Below are positions 38,803-48,113 of a stretch of DNA of 61,313 nucleotides, piece by piece. The translations under genes and the position numbers were made by a program. This DNA comes from a virus: positions 1 through 61,313 of IMG/VR virus record IMGVR_UViG_3300024431_000003, one strand, 5' to 3'. A model generated the notes under the pieces. It ran no database searches, was not told the DNA's origin, and worked only from the letters and a program-made list of their open reading frames with translations. Within the stretch, counting starts at the first letter, position 1. Each line of letters opens with the position of its first letter.

Positions 38803-40357
38803 CCTCGCTCAATTCAGCGCGTTCGATTACAGAGCTATCCCGAAGATAGACCTGGACGCGTTGCCGAAGGCTCTCGTGCAGTACAAGACAGACCTGCTCG
38901 CATTCAGCGAGGAGGAGTTACTCTACCTTCGGTGGCGTATGATGTGGAAGTCGCTCGCACGACAGAAGCAACTGCCACCGAAGGAGTTTGAGGAACTAGA
39001 GAAAACGATTTGGGGAATCCGGAGTGGACGAGGCTTCGGCAAAACACTAGCGGCGGCGAACTGGCTCGGTGGAGAGGCGGCAGAATTGCCTGGACTATAC
39101 GCGATAGTCGCTCCGACACATGACGACGTTCGCTATACATGCTTTGAAGGACCGACAGGCCTCTACTCTGTGATTCCCCACTCTCTCATCGCTGACACGA
39201 ACAGTCAGCTCCCGTCATGCACACTATGGAACGGCTCATTCATACGTGGCTTCGCCGGCGATACTCCGGAACGATTACGTGGACCTCAGCATCACAAGGC
39301 ATGGTGTGATGAGATCGCTTCGTGGAAGTACCCTCAGGATGCGTGGGACAACCTCTGGTTCGGCCTTCGTCTCGGTGATAACCCTCAGGTCCTCTGGACC
39401 GGAACACCGAAGCCGACGCCGTTCATGCGCCGACTGGTCGCTGATGTGAACAGTGTCACCGTCGTCGGCAGCACCTACGAGAACCGCGAGAACCTGACGA
39501 AGGTCTTCTTCCAGAACGTGGCGAAGTACGAGGGGACGAAGGTCGGGCGTCAGGAACTATGGGGTGAGATACTGGATCCTGAAGAAGAAGGCATAGTGAA
39601 GCGTAGTCAGTGGAGACTATGGCCGACGAAGAAGCCTCTGCCGAAGTTCACGGTCATCATCATGTCGCTGGACACTGCGTTCAGTGAACGACAGCACGAC
39701 AAGAAGAAGCAGGAGAACGACCCGACAGCGTGTTCAGTGTGGGGATTGTTCATGTACAAGAAGGAGAGCCACGTCATGCTCCTGGATTGCTGGGAGGAGT
39801 GGCTTGGATTACCTGAGCTCATCAAGAGAGTGAAGCGAGAACGTCGGTTGACGTACGGAGACAGTGATGAGCCGCTCCTGCGACCGAAGGGTATCCGTGC
39901 GAAGAACAAGCCGAAGCATCAAGGCAAGAAGGTTGACATGATACTCATCGAGGAGAAGGCGAGTGGTATCAGCCTGAGACAGAGCCTCGCTGTTGAGGAC
40001 GTCCTCACTCACGGATACAATCCAGGCAAAGCAGACAAGCTCACGCGTCTACATCTGACCTCACCGATGTGGGCGCATGGTCGTGTCTGGGCTGTTGAGA
40101 GCGACAGCGTACCTGATACTCCGAAGACGTACATGGATCCACTGATCACTCAGGTCTGTTCGTTCATCGGGGAGGGAAGCATTGAGCGCGATGACCTGCT
40201 GGACACCACGACCCAAGTGATGCGCGTCTTCATGGATGAGTACATCGGAGCGCTGACTATCAAGAAGGATCCGGTGGAAATGAAGAGGCAAGAGGCTCGG
40301 ATGAGAGCAGAGAAAGCTAAGAGAGCCGCGAAGGGAGGGAACCCGTATGACGGTTGA
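38795..40357 (+). CDS. terL: Terminase large subunit
   Basis: The 520-residue protein has an ATPase with Walker A RSGRGFGKT (residues 76-84), Walker B KAWCDEIASW and the coupling motif WTGTPKP, and a nuclease with IIMSLDTAF, ILIEEKASG and DDLLDTTTQVM. It drives DNA packaging through the portal encoded two genes downstream. It has a GGAG-type RBS and overlaps both neighbours by 8-11 nt. Confidence 0.95.
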   Translation: MPDLAQFSAFDYRAIPKIDLDALPKALVQYKTDLLAFSEEELLYLRWRMMWKSLARQKQLPPKEFEELEKTIWGIRSGRGFGKTLAAANWLGGEAAELPGLYAIVAPTHDDVRYTCFEGPTGLYSVIPHSLIADTNSQLPSCTLWNGSFIRGFAGDTPERLRGPQHHKAWCDEIASWKYPQDAWDNLWFGLRLGDNPQVLWTGTPKPTPFMRRLVADVNSVTVVGSTYENRENLTKVFFQNVAKYEGTKVGRQELWGEILDPEEEGIVKRSQWRLWPTKKPLPKFTVIIMSLDTAFSERQHDKKKQENDPTACSVWGLFMYKKESHVMLLDCWEEWLGLPELIKRVKRERRLTYGDSDEPLLRPKGIRAKNKPKHQGKKVDMILIEEKASGISLRQSLAVEDVLTHGYNPGKADKLTRLHLTSPMWAHGRVWAVESDSVPDTPKTYMDPLITQVCSFIGEGSIERDDLLDTTTQVMRVFMDEYIGALTIKKDPVEMKRQEARMRAEKAKRAAKGGNPYDG

Positions 40358-40697
40358 ACAACTGATCTGTCCTGATTGCGGTGACGAGCATGAAGGTGAT
40401 GTAGAGATGGGAGAGATTGAGTTCTGCGAACTGCATGACGGCGAGATACGGATGGCTCTCATTCAGCGTGGCTTCGGGGAGGACCTGGAGCTTGATAAGG
40501 AAGAGCGAAGGGATCGGTTCCTTGATGGTCATCCTGACGCGCTCGTAGCTATCAAGAACCGTCTGGTCATGGGATGCCTCCAGACGTTCGGCGGCGACAT
40601 GATACTCTCGAACAATGGATGCCCGGTCTGCGTGTTTCATAGTGTGATTGAACAGGCTGCGGACGGGGTCGCAGTGGAACGGACGAGGAAGAACTGA
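40347..40697 (+). CDS. Zinc-ribbon-like protein, 116 aa
   Basis: GGGAGGGAA precedes the ATG. Two CxxC pairs are present: LICPDCGDEH at the N-terminus and NNGCPVCVFH near residue 90, with a helical middle. It overlaps TerL by 11 nt and the next gene by 1 nt. Probably a zinc-stabilised small protein; role unknown. Confidence 0.65.
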   Translation: MTVEQLICPDCGDEHEGDVEMGEIEFCELHDGEIRMALIQRGFGEDLELDKEERRDRFLDGHPDALVAIKNRLVMGCLQTFGGDMILSNNGCPVCVFHSVIEQAADGVAVERTRKN

Positions 40698-41320
40698 TGG
40701 CTAAACTCGCCGGCCTCAAACGGTTCATCCCGCTCCCTCCGAAGCATGAGGAGCTGAAGCGACTGAGGAAGCTCCAGGAGAAGTACATCACGAGCCTGGA
40801 CAAGGATCAGCTCGGAGCTCTGGAGAGCCATCTCATTGGACCATACGAGAGCATGGAGTTCGGATACACGGGAGGATACGGCACAGAGGAACTCGCACAG
40901 AGAATGGATGCCATCATCTCCGGAGCTCCACGAATGAAAGACCCGATGACGGTGTACCGTGGTTCATCCCGGAGGAGAATGATACCGGAGAACGAGTACC
41001 CGCTCACAACGACCATTGATCCCACTCACGCGGAAACGTATGCCGAAGGATGGGCAGGAGACCGAGGTCTGTTCAATGAGATTGAAGTACCTGCGGATGC
41101 TCCGGCTCTGGCGATACCTGATGAGAAAACGCTTCGCAGACTGACTGGAGAATTGCCTCCGTTCGGTGACGAGATGGAGATCCTGCTACCGAAGAGTGAT
41201 CTTGATCTATTGAAGAAGTACGAACATGGAGAAGCGTGGCCGATGGAGCCTGAACGATTCATAGAATATGAGAAGGTCCGATACAAATCACCATACAAGG
41301 CAGAAGGAGGTCTGGTGTAA
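40697..41320 (+). CDS. Putative ADP-ribosyltransferase (R-S-E class), 207 aa
   Basis: The motif order fits ART toxins and phage ARTs: TVYRG (Arg88), YPLTTTIDPTHAETYA (Thr104-106 at the STS position) and FGDEMEILLP (Glu159-x-Glu161). The spacing of about 55 residues between the last two is normal. The C-terminus ends KAEGGLV, the xGGxV tag seen in virion proteins, so it may be packaged. It lies between TerL and the portal and is coupled by TGATG/TAATG. If active it would modify host proteins early in infection; activity is inferred. Confidence 0.65.
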   Translation: MAKLAGLKRFIPLPPKHEELKRLRKLQEKYITSLDKDQLGALESHLIGPYESMEFGYTGGYGTEELAQRMDAIISGAPRMKDPMTVYRGSSRRRMIPENEYPLTTTIDPTHAETYAEGWAGDRGLFNEIEVPADAPALAIPDEKTLRRLTGELPPFGDEMEILLPKSDLDLLKKYEHGEAWPMEPERFIEYEKVRYKSPYKAEGGLV

Positions 41321-43905
41321 TGGCAGTTCCACAAGACGAAGTATTTGAGCCGGTCCCCGACAAGGTAACTGACACTGATGATGGCGGAGCCATCGTACAG
41401 ATCAGTGACGAGGAAGGTACTAACAAGACATATGAGTTCTACGATAACATCGTTGAGATGTTGCCGGAGGATGAACTGACGCGGCTCGCCACGCGATTGC
41501 AGAAGAGCATTGACAACGATAAGAAGTCACGCGAGCGTCGCGATAAGGAATACGCCGAAGCGATCAAACGCACGGGACTCGGGAAGGAAGCTCCAGGTGG
41601 CGCGGAGTTCACCGGAGCATCACGAGTAGTCCATCCGATGCTGACCGATGCTGCCGTGGACTACTCTGCTCGTGCGATCAAGGAATTGATGCCACCGAAC
41701 GGTCCAGTGAAGTCGTACATACCTGGAGAGCATACGAGTCCGGACCGATTGAAGAAGGCTGATCGCGTCAAGGACTATATGAACTGGCAGTTCCTGAAGC
41801 AGATGAAAGCCTTCCGTCCAGAGCTTGAGCAGCTACTTCCTCAGCTCGCTCTGTCGGGGTCTCAGTACATGCGACTGACGCCTGACTGGTCCAGAAAGAA
41901 GACACGTCCGGTTCCGCAGTACATTCCGCAAGACCTGATCTACATTCCGTACTCGGCGAGCAACTTCTACACGGCAGAGCGACAGACCTACGCCGAGCCG
42001 GTCACTCAGCTTGAGTTTGAAGACCGAGTGAAGGATGGCATGTACCGTGATATCATGCCGCTCGTTCACGCGCAGCTACCGGAAGAGACCGAAGCACAGA
42101 AGGCAACGGACAAGATAGAAGGGAAGGACAGATACGACTACTATAATGAAGACGGTCTGCGCATAGTATTTGAGATCAACCTGTTCGTTGACATGGAGGG
42201 AGACAGCGAAGGAGACGGCGTCGCTCCGTACCTAGTGAGCATTGATCAGCCGACGAATAAGATCGTCGCGGTCATACGCAACTGGGAACAGGATGATGAA
42301 TACTTCGAACGGATGCAGTGGATCATTGAGTTTCCGTTCATTCCTTGGCGCGGAGCGTACTCTGTCGGTCTCGGTCAGATGATTGGTAGCCTATCGGGTG
42401 CGGCGACAGGTGCGCTCCGAGCCCTTTTAGATAGCGCTCACGTGAACAACATCCCGACGGCCATCCGGCTGAGAGGTGCGAACTTCATGGGTCAGAGTAA
42501 GACTGAGATCCAGGCAACGCAGATCGCAGAGATAGACGGAGGGATTGCCGGCGATGACATCCGGAAGCTACTCATGCCTCTGCCGTTCAATCCGCCGTCA
42601 CCGACTCTGTTCTCACTGCTCGGGTTCCTTGTTGATGCAGGGAAGGGAATGGTTCGTACTACGTTTGAACAGCTAGGCAGTCAGAGTCCGAACATGCCTG
42701 TCGGCACTACCCTCGCGATGATTGAAGAGGGGATGCAGGTCATGTCGGCCATCCATCTCCGAACGTATCACGCGATGAGCATGGTCATTGAGGTACTGTA
42801 TCGCATCAATAAGATGTACCTCACTGATGACGAAGTGGTAGATGAGCTCGGTGAAGTCCTGGCGTATCGTGAAGACTTCCAGGGACCGATGGATGTCGTG
42901 CCGACTGCTGACCCGCAAGTCTTCAGTGATGTTCAACGGCTCGCTCAGCTTCAGATTGTTTCGGAGCGAGCAGCCGCGATGCCTGATCTTTACAATCAGC
43001 GAGCCGTTGAGAAGAGGCTGCTTGAGCGTACGAAGATACCGAATCCGGATGAGTTGCTCATACCGGAAGATGTACCACAGAACCAGAACGCAGTGAATGA
43101 GAATGCAGCAATGAGTCTCGCTCGCCCGGTCGCTGCGTTCCCAGAGCAAGATCACCTCGGGCATCTCCAGGTTCATCTGGACTACCTGCTGAGCAAGGAG
43201 TTCGGGCAGAACCCCGTCATCTCACCGTCATTCATGCCAGCAGTTCTCGCGCACATCAAGGAACACATGGTTCTCTGGTATGTGAACTCCAACTATGAAC
43301 TGTTGATGCAAGCATCAGAGACCGACGAGGAAGGGATGGCATTGATCATGCAAGACCAGGACCCGAAGACGCGCAAGGAGTTGGACAAGACGCTCGCGGC
43401 TGCGTCACCGATGGTCATGGAGCGCTCCGGCGAAGTGTTTGAAGCTCTGCCGCAGATCATCCAGCAGACCATGGAAGCGATGCAGCAGTTCGCTCCGCAG
43501 CCTCCGCCGATACCGATTGATCCGAACGCTCAGGCAGAGACGCAGCGGAAGACGCAGCAGGATGCAATGAAGGCTGAGGCTGAAGCTCGCAAGGATGAGA
43601 CCAAACGTAATGAGCTCGATAAGAAGGAAGGCATCGAGTTCGCTAAACTTTCCGCGGACGAACGCGAACAGTCCGTCGTAACGGCACGTGAACAAGCGAA
43701 GATGGCTTCTGACAGGTCTGCTCGGCTTGAAGAGCTACTCGTGAAGGAACGTGCTGAGGACGAACGTATCGCTACTCAATTAGAGTCTGATGAGCGCAGA
43801 AATACTCAGGACAACCTGACGGCGCTCACTATCTCTGCCGCTGAATTGGAGGCTGGAAACAAGTCGAACCTCAGCACCGGAACGGGAATTAATCCCTCGG
43901 GTTGA
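41320..43905 (+). CDS. Portal protein
   Basis: The 861-residue protein shows the podovirus portal signature LGKEAPGGAEFTGASRVVHP, followed by MLTDAAVDYSARAIKELMP and DYMNWQFLKQM. The C-terminal 200 residues are long charged helices (the barrel region). It forms the dodecameric vertex through which TerL packages DNA. It starts at TAATG overlap with the ART gene. Confidence 0.92.
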   Translation: MAVPQDEVFEPVPDKVTDTDDGGAIVQISDEEGTNKTYEFYDNIVEMLPEDELTRLATRLQKSIDNDKKSRERRDKEYAEAIKRTGLGKEAPGGAEFTGASRVVHPMLTDAAVDYSARAIKELMPPNGPVKSYIPGEHTSPDRLKKADRVKDYMNWQFLKQMKAFRPELEQLLPQLALSGSQYMRLTPDWSRKKTRPVPQYIPQDLIYIPYSASNFYTAERQTYAEPVTQLEFEDRVKDGMYRDIMPLVHAQLPEETEAQKATDKIEGKDRYDYYNEDGLRIVFEINLFVDMEGDSEGDGVAPYLVSIDQPTNKIVAVIRNWEQDDEYFERMQWIIEFPFIPWRGAYSVGLGQMIGSLSGAATGALRALLDSAHVNNIPTAIRLRGANFMGQSKTEIQATQIAEIDGGIAGDDIRKLLMPLPFNPPSPTLFSLLGFLVDAGKGMVRTTFEQLGSQSPNMPVGTTLAMIEEGMQVMSAIHLRTYHAMSMVIEVLYRINKMYLTDDEVVDELGEVLAYREDFQGPMDVVPTADPQVFSDVQRLAQLQIVSERAAAMPDLYNQRAVEKRLLERTKIPNPDELLIPEDVPQNQNAVNENAAMSLARPVAAFPEQDHLGHLQVHLDYLLSKEFGQNPVISPSFMPAVLAHIKEHMVLWYVNSNYELLMQASETDEEGMALIMQDQDPKTRKELDKTLAAASPMVMERSGEVFEALPQIIQQTMEAMQQFAPQPPPIPIDPNAQAETQRKTQQDAMKAEAEARKDETKRNELDKKEGIEFAKLSADEREQSVVTAREQAKMASDRSARLEELLVKERAEDERIATQLESDERRNTQDNLTALTISAAELEAGNKSNLSTGTGINPSG

Positions 43906-43958
43906 TCTGGAGTATCGAGAGTTTACAGTCATCATTTTAATGTAACAGGAGAACGACC

Positions 43959-44126
43959 ATGTATGCACGACAGCACTACGTCCTCGCGACGACAGGTAAG
44001 CTCGGCCAGAAGATAGATGGCAAGGGTGCGCCGAAAAGCGGTTCCTCCACTCACGCATCGCATGGGAAGTCCATGAAGAGCGGGGGAAGTGGATCGTACG
44101 GAAGAAAAGGATCGAGCCGAGCATAG
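43959..44126 (+). CDS. Small basic Ser/Gly-rich protein, 55 aa
   Basis: CAGGAGAACGACC gives a strong RBS for ATG 43959. The product (MYARQHYVLATTGKLGQKID then KSMKSGGSGSYGRKGSS) is basic and probably disordered. It lies right after the portal gene, so it may be a small head-assembly or internal protein. Function unknown. Confidence 0.6.
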   Translation: MYARQHYVLATTGKLGQKIDGKGAPKSGSSTHASHGKSMKSGGSGSYGRKGSSRA

Positions 44127-44157
44127 ATACTTGCTCGCTCGTATATAAAGGTGTACG

Positions 44158-44355
44158 ATGCAGATTGAATTGGAACTCTACCTGAGGAAACTCAAGGATA
44201 TGCAAGTTGAGATGGCAGATGCCGCACTCCGACAGCCGAATGAGAAGTCTGAATTCGGATACGGACAGGCGTCAGGAAAGTATCAAGGCTTGTTACTCGC
44301 CGAGCAGTTGTTGATGAATGTGATTGAGGAAATAGCGAATGAACCAGACAAGTAA
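44158..44355 (+). CDS. Hypothetical helical protein, 65 aa
   Basis: AAAGGTGT precedes the ATG. The sequence is helical (QIELELYLRKLKDMQVEMAD) with a short Gly-rich loop (GYGQASGKYQG). It overlaps the GroES-like gene by 17 nt, suggesting coupling. No family recognised. Confidence 0.6.
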   Translation: MQIELELYLRKLKDMQVEMADAALRQPNEKSEFGYGQASGKYQGLLLAEQLLMNVIEEIANEPDK

Positions 44356-44812
44356 TCTCTCACTGGCTGATGTCGGAGCGGAAGACCAGCATACGAAGAG
44401 GATATCTCTAGCGTATGAATCTATCGATCAAGCGTTCCCAGACGTTGATCCCGGCTTGAGGCCTTTCGGGTCCAAGGTACTGGTGCAGATCAGGACCCCT
44501 ATGAAGAGAACACGAGGCGGGATTGTAATTCCAGAAGAATCCCGCGATACAGAGTTATGGAACACTCAAGTATCCAAAGTCATAACGCTAGGACCAGTCG
44601 CGTTCCGCGATCGAGATACCCTGAAAGAGTGGCCCGAGGGTCAGTGGGTTCAACCTGGAGCCTTCGTTCGATGCCCGAAGTATGGCGGAGATCGTTGGGA
44701 GGTTCCAGTTCCTAATTCCCAAGATGCAGCGTTGTTCTGCTTGTTCAACGACCTGGAACTTGGTGGAGAAATTACAGGCGACCCGTTAGAGATGGTCGCC
44801 TTCTTGAAGTGA
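44339..44812 (+). CDS. GroES-like co-chaperonin, 157 aa
   Basis: After 40 N-terminal residues, the Cpn10 fold is visible: PFGSKVLVQIRTP, RTRGGIVIPEESRD, ITLGPVAF and PGAFVRCPKYGGDRWEV, corresponding to the strands and mobile loop of GroES. Like T4 gp31, it may replace host GroES so that the capsid protein can fold in GroEL. It sits in the head module just before scaffold and capsid, which supports that role. The mobile-loop assignment to RGGIVIPEESRD is by eye. Confidence 0.8.
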   Translation: MNQTSNLSLADVGAEDQHTKRISLAYESIDQAFPDVDPGLRPFGSKVLVQIRTPMKRTRGGIVIPEESRDTELWNTQVSKVITLGPVAFRDRDTLKEWPEGQWVQPGAFVRCPKYGGDRWEVPVPNSQDAALFCLFNDLELGGEITGDPLEMVAFLK

Positions 44813-44835
44813 CGCAGACTGAAGGAGTCTAGACA

Positions 44836-45849
44836 ATGGCACAGGAAGACAAAAAAGACGACGACCTAGTTATGGTCGGCGATGGCGTCGATAAGGAGGA
44901 TCAAGTAATGATCCCCGCAGACGACGATGAAGACGGTGGTGAGGGATCCGGAGAAGACGAAGACGGTGAACTCGCGGCGGGAAGTGATGACCAACGACTC
45001 GGTGGAGGTGAAGCAGTAGACGACGAGAAGATTGCTGCTCGTAGGACAGAGCGCAAGACGCGTCGTCAGCGGCAGAAGGATGCAAGGGATCGCGATCAAC
45101 GCGAACTAGGATTCCTTCGTAGTCGCAATGAGCAGGTCGAGAAGCAACTCGGTGAGTTATCTCGTCGTGTGGACGCGAGCGAAAATGCTTCTATCGATGG
45201 TCGTATCTCGCAGATAGATCGGGCGATTGAAAGTGCTGAAGATGTGTATGCGAAGGCGATGGACGCGGGAGAAGGGAAGGACGCTGTAGAAGCTCAGCGC
45301 ATCCGTGACGGACTGCGAGATCAGAAGAACTACCTCACTCAGTACAAGGAGCAAGGCGGAGCAAGATCACAGGCTGAAGCCGAAGGACCAGATCCAATGC
45401 TCGTAGAGCAGGTGCGAACGTGGCACGAACGGAATACATGGTTTGACTTCGGACGTCGGGATGAAGACTCTGCTATCGCTGGTGCGATCGACGATATGTT
45501 GATGCGTGATGGTTATGACCCAAGGACGCCAGAGTATTATGATGAGTTGGACAAGCGTGTCGGAAGACGTCTACCTCATCTAGCGCAAGGCGGAGGCAAA
45601 GGGAACGGGATAGACGACGATGATGACCTGGATGATACGGGTGATCAACGAGGAGGGGAAAGGAAACCTGGAGGACCGAGATTCCGCGTCGGCGGTAAAG
45701 AACGTCCTCTGAGAAGTAATGAAGTCCACATCAGCCGTGAACGTCGTGAAGCGATGGAAGAGGCGGGTGTCTGGGAAGATCCGGTACTCAGGAAGAAGTA
45801 TCTAAAACGATACTCCGAATGGGACCGCGAGCATGCTTCAGACGCATAG
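44836..45849 (+). CDS. Scaffolding protein, 337 aa
   Basis: AAGGAG precedes the ATG. The N-terminal 70 residues are highly acidic (PADDDEDGGEGSGEDED), the middle is a charged coiled coil (RRTERKTRRQRQKDARDRD) and the C-terminal part is basic, typical of scaffolding proteins encoded just before the capsid gene. It would guide procapsid assembly and then leave. Confidence 0.8.
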   Translation: MAQEDKKDDDLVMVGDGVDKEDQVMIPADDDEDGGEGSGEDEDGELAAGSDDQRLGGGEAVDDEKIAARRTERKTRRQRQKDARDRDQRELGFLRSRNEQVEKQLGELSRRVDASENASIDGRISQIDRAIESAEDVYAKAMDAGEGKDAVEAQRIRDGLRDQKNYLTQYKEQGGARSQAEAEGPDPMLVEQVRTWHERNTWFDFGRRDEDSAIAGAIDDMLMRDGYDPRTPEYYDELDKRVGRRLPHLAQGGGKGNGIDDDDDLDDTGDQRGGERKPGGPRFRVGGKERPLRSNEVHISRERREAMEEAGVWEDPVLRKKYLKRYSEWDREHASDA

Positions 45850-45885
45850 TGTGGACAGCAATCCACTGAATGAGAGGGTTAGAAA

Positions 45886-46503
45886 ATGAGTGACAGTAGA
45901 GTAGGTAAACCAAGCACGAGACGGAAGAAAGCTCCGAGTAAAGTACGGAAGAGTCGTGCGGCCTCTGATCGTAAGAGTGCCGAGACAGTAAGAGTACTAT
46001 CAGACGAAGAGCGTTTGGATGAGTTTCGTAAATCTTTTTTCCAGTCTGTACTCCCGGATCTTCCTACAATTCCGGGATACCATGTTTGCTGGTTGACAAC
46101 CACAAATCCCAGAGACTCGATTCCATCTCGAGTGCGTCTAGGTTACGCGCCAGTCAAGAGTGAAGACATTCCCGGATGGGAACATGCTACGCTCAAAGGC
46201 GGCGAGTGGGCAGGATGTATCGGTGTGAACGAGATGATCGCATTCAAGCTTCCCATGCACTTGTATGAAGCTTACATGCGTGAAGCGCATCATTCGCAAC
46301 CTCTGTACGAGGAGCAGAAGCTTTCATCGGTCATTGACGTGATCAGAGAAGAGGCAGCAGCAGCCGCGAAGAGTGGCTCTCGTGGGATTAGGTTTGAGCT
46401 AGAAGAAGGCATGGAAGAACTGGGACAGGTCCTGGAGCCGGGATCCTTCGCTGAGAATTTGGGAGAAGTCCCAGAAGGCGAAGGGGAAGCGGCGACAGGT
46501 TAA
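45886..46503 (+). CDS. Conserved head-region protein, 205 aa
   Basis: After a basic 40-residue tail it shows PDLPTIPGYHVCWLTTTNPR, RLGYAPVKSEDIPGWEH and NEMIAFKLPMHLYEAYM, a set I have seen in other podovirus head modules between scaffold and capsid. The function is not known to me; a head-assembly or minor capsid role is likely from position. A-rich acidic C-terminus. Confidence 0.7.
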   Translation: MSDSRVGKPSTRRKKAPSKVRKSRAASDRKSAETVRVLSDEERLDEFRKSFFQSVLPDLPTIPGYHVCWLTTTNPRDSIPSRVRLGYAPVKSEDIPGWEHATLKGGEWAGCIGVNEMIAFKLPMHLYEAYMREAHHSQPLYEEQKLSSVIDVIREEAAAAAKSGSRGIRFELEEGMEELGQVLEPGSFAENLGEVPEGEGEAATG

Positions 46504-46529
46504 TCAATCTGTATCAGGAGTAATAAGCA

Positions 46530-47087
46530 ATGAGTCTTCTCGCTGCTCCGTTCGGATTGCGACCATCGTACAGTCCTTCTGGGGCTGTTCGTCCGGGTCC
46601 ACTTGGCACTATCGTCTCTGCTCACCCTGCGACTATTTTTCAGTATGAGCCGATTCAGATAAATGCCGCTGGATTCATAGTCGGTGCCGCTGCCGGTGCA
46701 AGAGCCATAGGTTCTTTCATGGGAGTGGAGTGGGATGATGTCGAAGGACGTCATCGTGTCTCCAATCGGTGGATAGCCAACACGGTCGCTACGAACATTC
46801 GTGCCTATTACATCCAAGGTCAAGATCAAGTTGTATATGAGATTCAGGCAAACGCCGGTCTCGTTCAAGCTGACATCGGTCAGCAATACAACTGGACTGC
46901 ACTCGCAGGATCTACGATCACTGGCTTGTCCAGTGTCGCCTTGGATACGGCAACTGCTGGTGCCAACGCTGGTCTGCGAATCTTGGGTCTCAATCCAGGT
47001 CCGGACAATGAACTGACGGATGCATTTCCGATTGTTCTTGTTCAGATCTCTGAGCATCAACTAGTCGCTGACCAAGCTTCAATCTAA
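46530..47087 (+). CDS. Capsid-associated (decoration-like) protein, 185 aa
   Basis: CAGGAG precedes the ATG. The protein begins PFGLRPSYSPSGAVRPG and is beta-rich with Gly/Ala stretches (GFIVGAAAGARAIGSFMGV; YEIQANAGLVQADIGQQYNW), like proteins found directly before gpT-like capsid genes. A capsid-decoration or structural role is inferred. Confidence 0.7.
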   Translation: MSLLAAPFGLRPSYSPSGAVRPGPLGTIVSAHPATIFQYEPIQINAAGFIVGAAAGARAIGSFMGVEWDDVEGRHRVSNRWIANTVATNIRAYYIQGQDQVVYEIQANAGLVQADIGQQYNWTALAGSTITGLSSVALDTATAGANAGLRILGLNPGPDNELTDAFPIVLVQISEHQLVADQASI

Positions 47088-47100
47088 GGAGGACTAGACT

Positions 47101-48015
47101 ATGGCTGTTCCAATGCGCAGCACTGACTTCAGGTCAGTAGTAGAGCCCATCTTGAACGAGGTTTTCGATGGCATCTACAATCAAAGAGCCGATGAATGGA
47201 AGGCATGCTTTGTGGAACGTCCGGGTATCCCCCGTTCGTACCATGAAGAGCCTGTCCTTTACGGGTTCGGGGCTGCTCCAGAGCTCCCCGATGGTCTGCC
47301 GGTAACTTATCAATCCGGTGGAGTGCTCTTCATCCAGCGTTATGTCTATCGAGTGTATGGACTCGCCTTCGCCTTGACGAAAGTCTTGGTGGAAGACGGT
47401 GATCATATCAAGATCGGCACGATCTACGCTGAGCATCTCGCTCAGTCCATGATCGAAACGAAGGAGACGTTGACCGCCAACATCTTCAATCGTGCCTTCA
47501 ATGGTGCGTTTGTCGGTGGCGACGGTGTCTCTCTAGTCAACGCTGCTCACCCGATCGCTAACGGAACGTTCAGTAACTTGCTCTCAACGTCTGCTGCTCT
47601 ATCGCAGACGTCCCTGGAGCAGATGCTGATTCAGGTCCGGAACGCGGTCGACAACAACGGTAAACGAATCCGGTTGACGCCGAAGAAGATTGTGGCTGGT
47701 CCCAGTCAGGTCTTCCAGGCTGAAGTTCTGCTGAAGAGCGTTCTTCGTGCCGGAACCGCGAACAACGACATCAACCCGGTCAAGTCCATGGGTCTGTTGA
47801 GTGACGGTCAGGCTAATCTTAGCCGGATCACCTCAACGACTGCATGGTGGATCGGTACTGATGCTCCTCGCGGTCTTCAGTTGCTCATGCGACGCAAGAT
47901 GGAGAAGTCAATGGAAGGCGACTTCGAAACTGATTCCATGCGTTACAAGGCGACGGAGCGGTATTGGCCGTCATGGACCGATCCTCGGACGGTCTTCGGT
48001 ACTCCGGGTCTGTAA
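47101..48015 (+). CDS. Major capsid protein, Mu gpT-like
   Basis: AAGGAGG precedes the ATG. The 304-residue protein has gpT-type features: NIFNRAFNGAFVGGDGVSL, NAAHPIANGTFSN, LTPKKIVAGPSQVF and the C-terminal RYWPSWTDPRTVFGTPGL. Such capsid proteins have the HK97 fold. It is followed by tandem hairpins that probably set its high expression. Confidence 0.88.
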   Translation: MAVPMRSTDFRSVVEPILNEVFDGIYNQRADEWKACFVERPGIPRSYHEEPVLYGFGAAPELPDGLPVTYQSGGVLFIQRYVYRVYGLAFALTKVLVEDGDHIKIGTIYAEHLAQSMIETKETLTANIFNRAFNGAFVGGDGVSLVNAAHPIANGTFSNLLSTSAALSQTSLEQMLIQVRNAVDNNGKRIRLTPKKIVAGPSQVFQAEVLLKSVLRAGTANNDINPVKSMGLLSDGQANLSRITSTTAWWIGTDAPRGLQLLMRRKMEKSMEGDFETDSMRYKATERYWPSWTDPRTVFGTPGL

Positions 48016-48041
48016 GATCGGAGAGTAAGTAAAAAGAGGGT

Positions 48042-48093
48042 GGGAGCCCAACGTGAACGGGCTCCCTAACTCCTCCGGACGTGAAACGGAGGA
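48042..48093 (+). terminator. Tandem hairpins after the capsid gene
   Basis: GGGAGCCC (48042-48049) pairs with GGGCTCCC (48059-48066), and TCCTCCG (48071-48077) pairs with CGGAGGA (48087-48093). Both 9-nt loops contain ACGTGAA. No U tract follows, so they may act as weak terminators, RNA-stability elements or a protein site that keeps capsid mRNA abundant. Confidence 0.7.
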
Positions 48094-48113
48094 ACCAACT
48101 TTAGGAGAACGAA

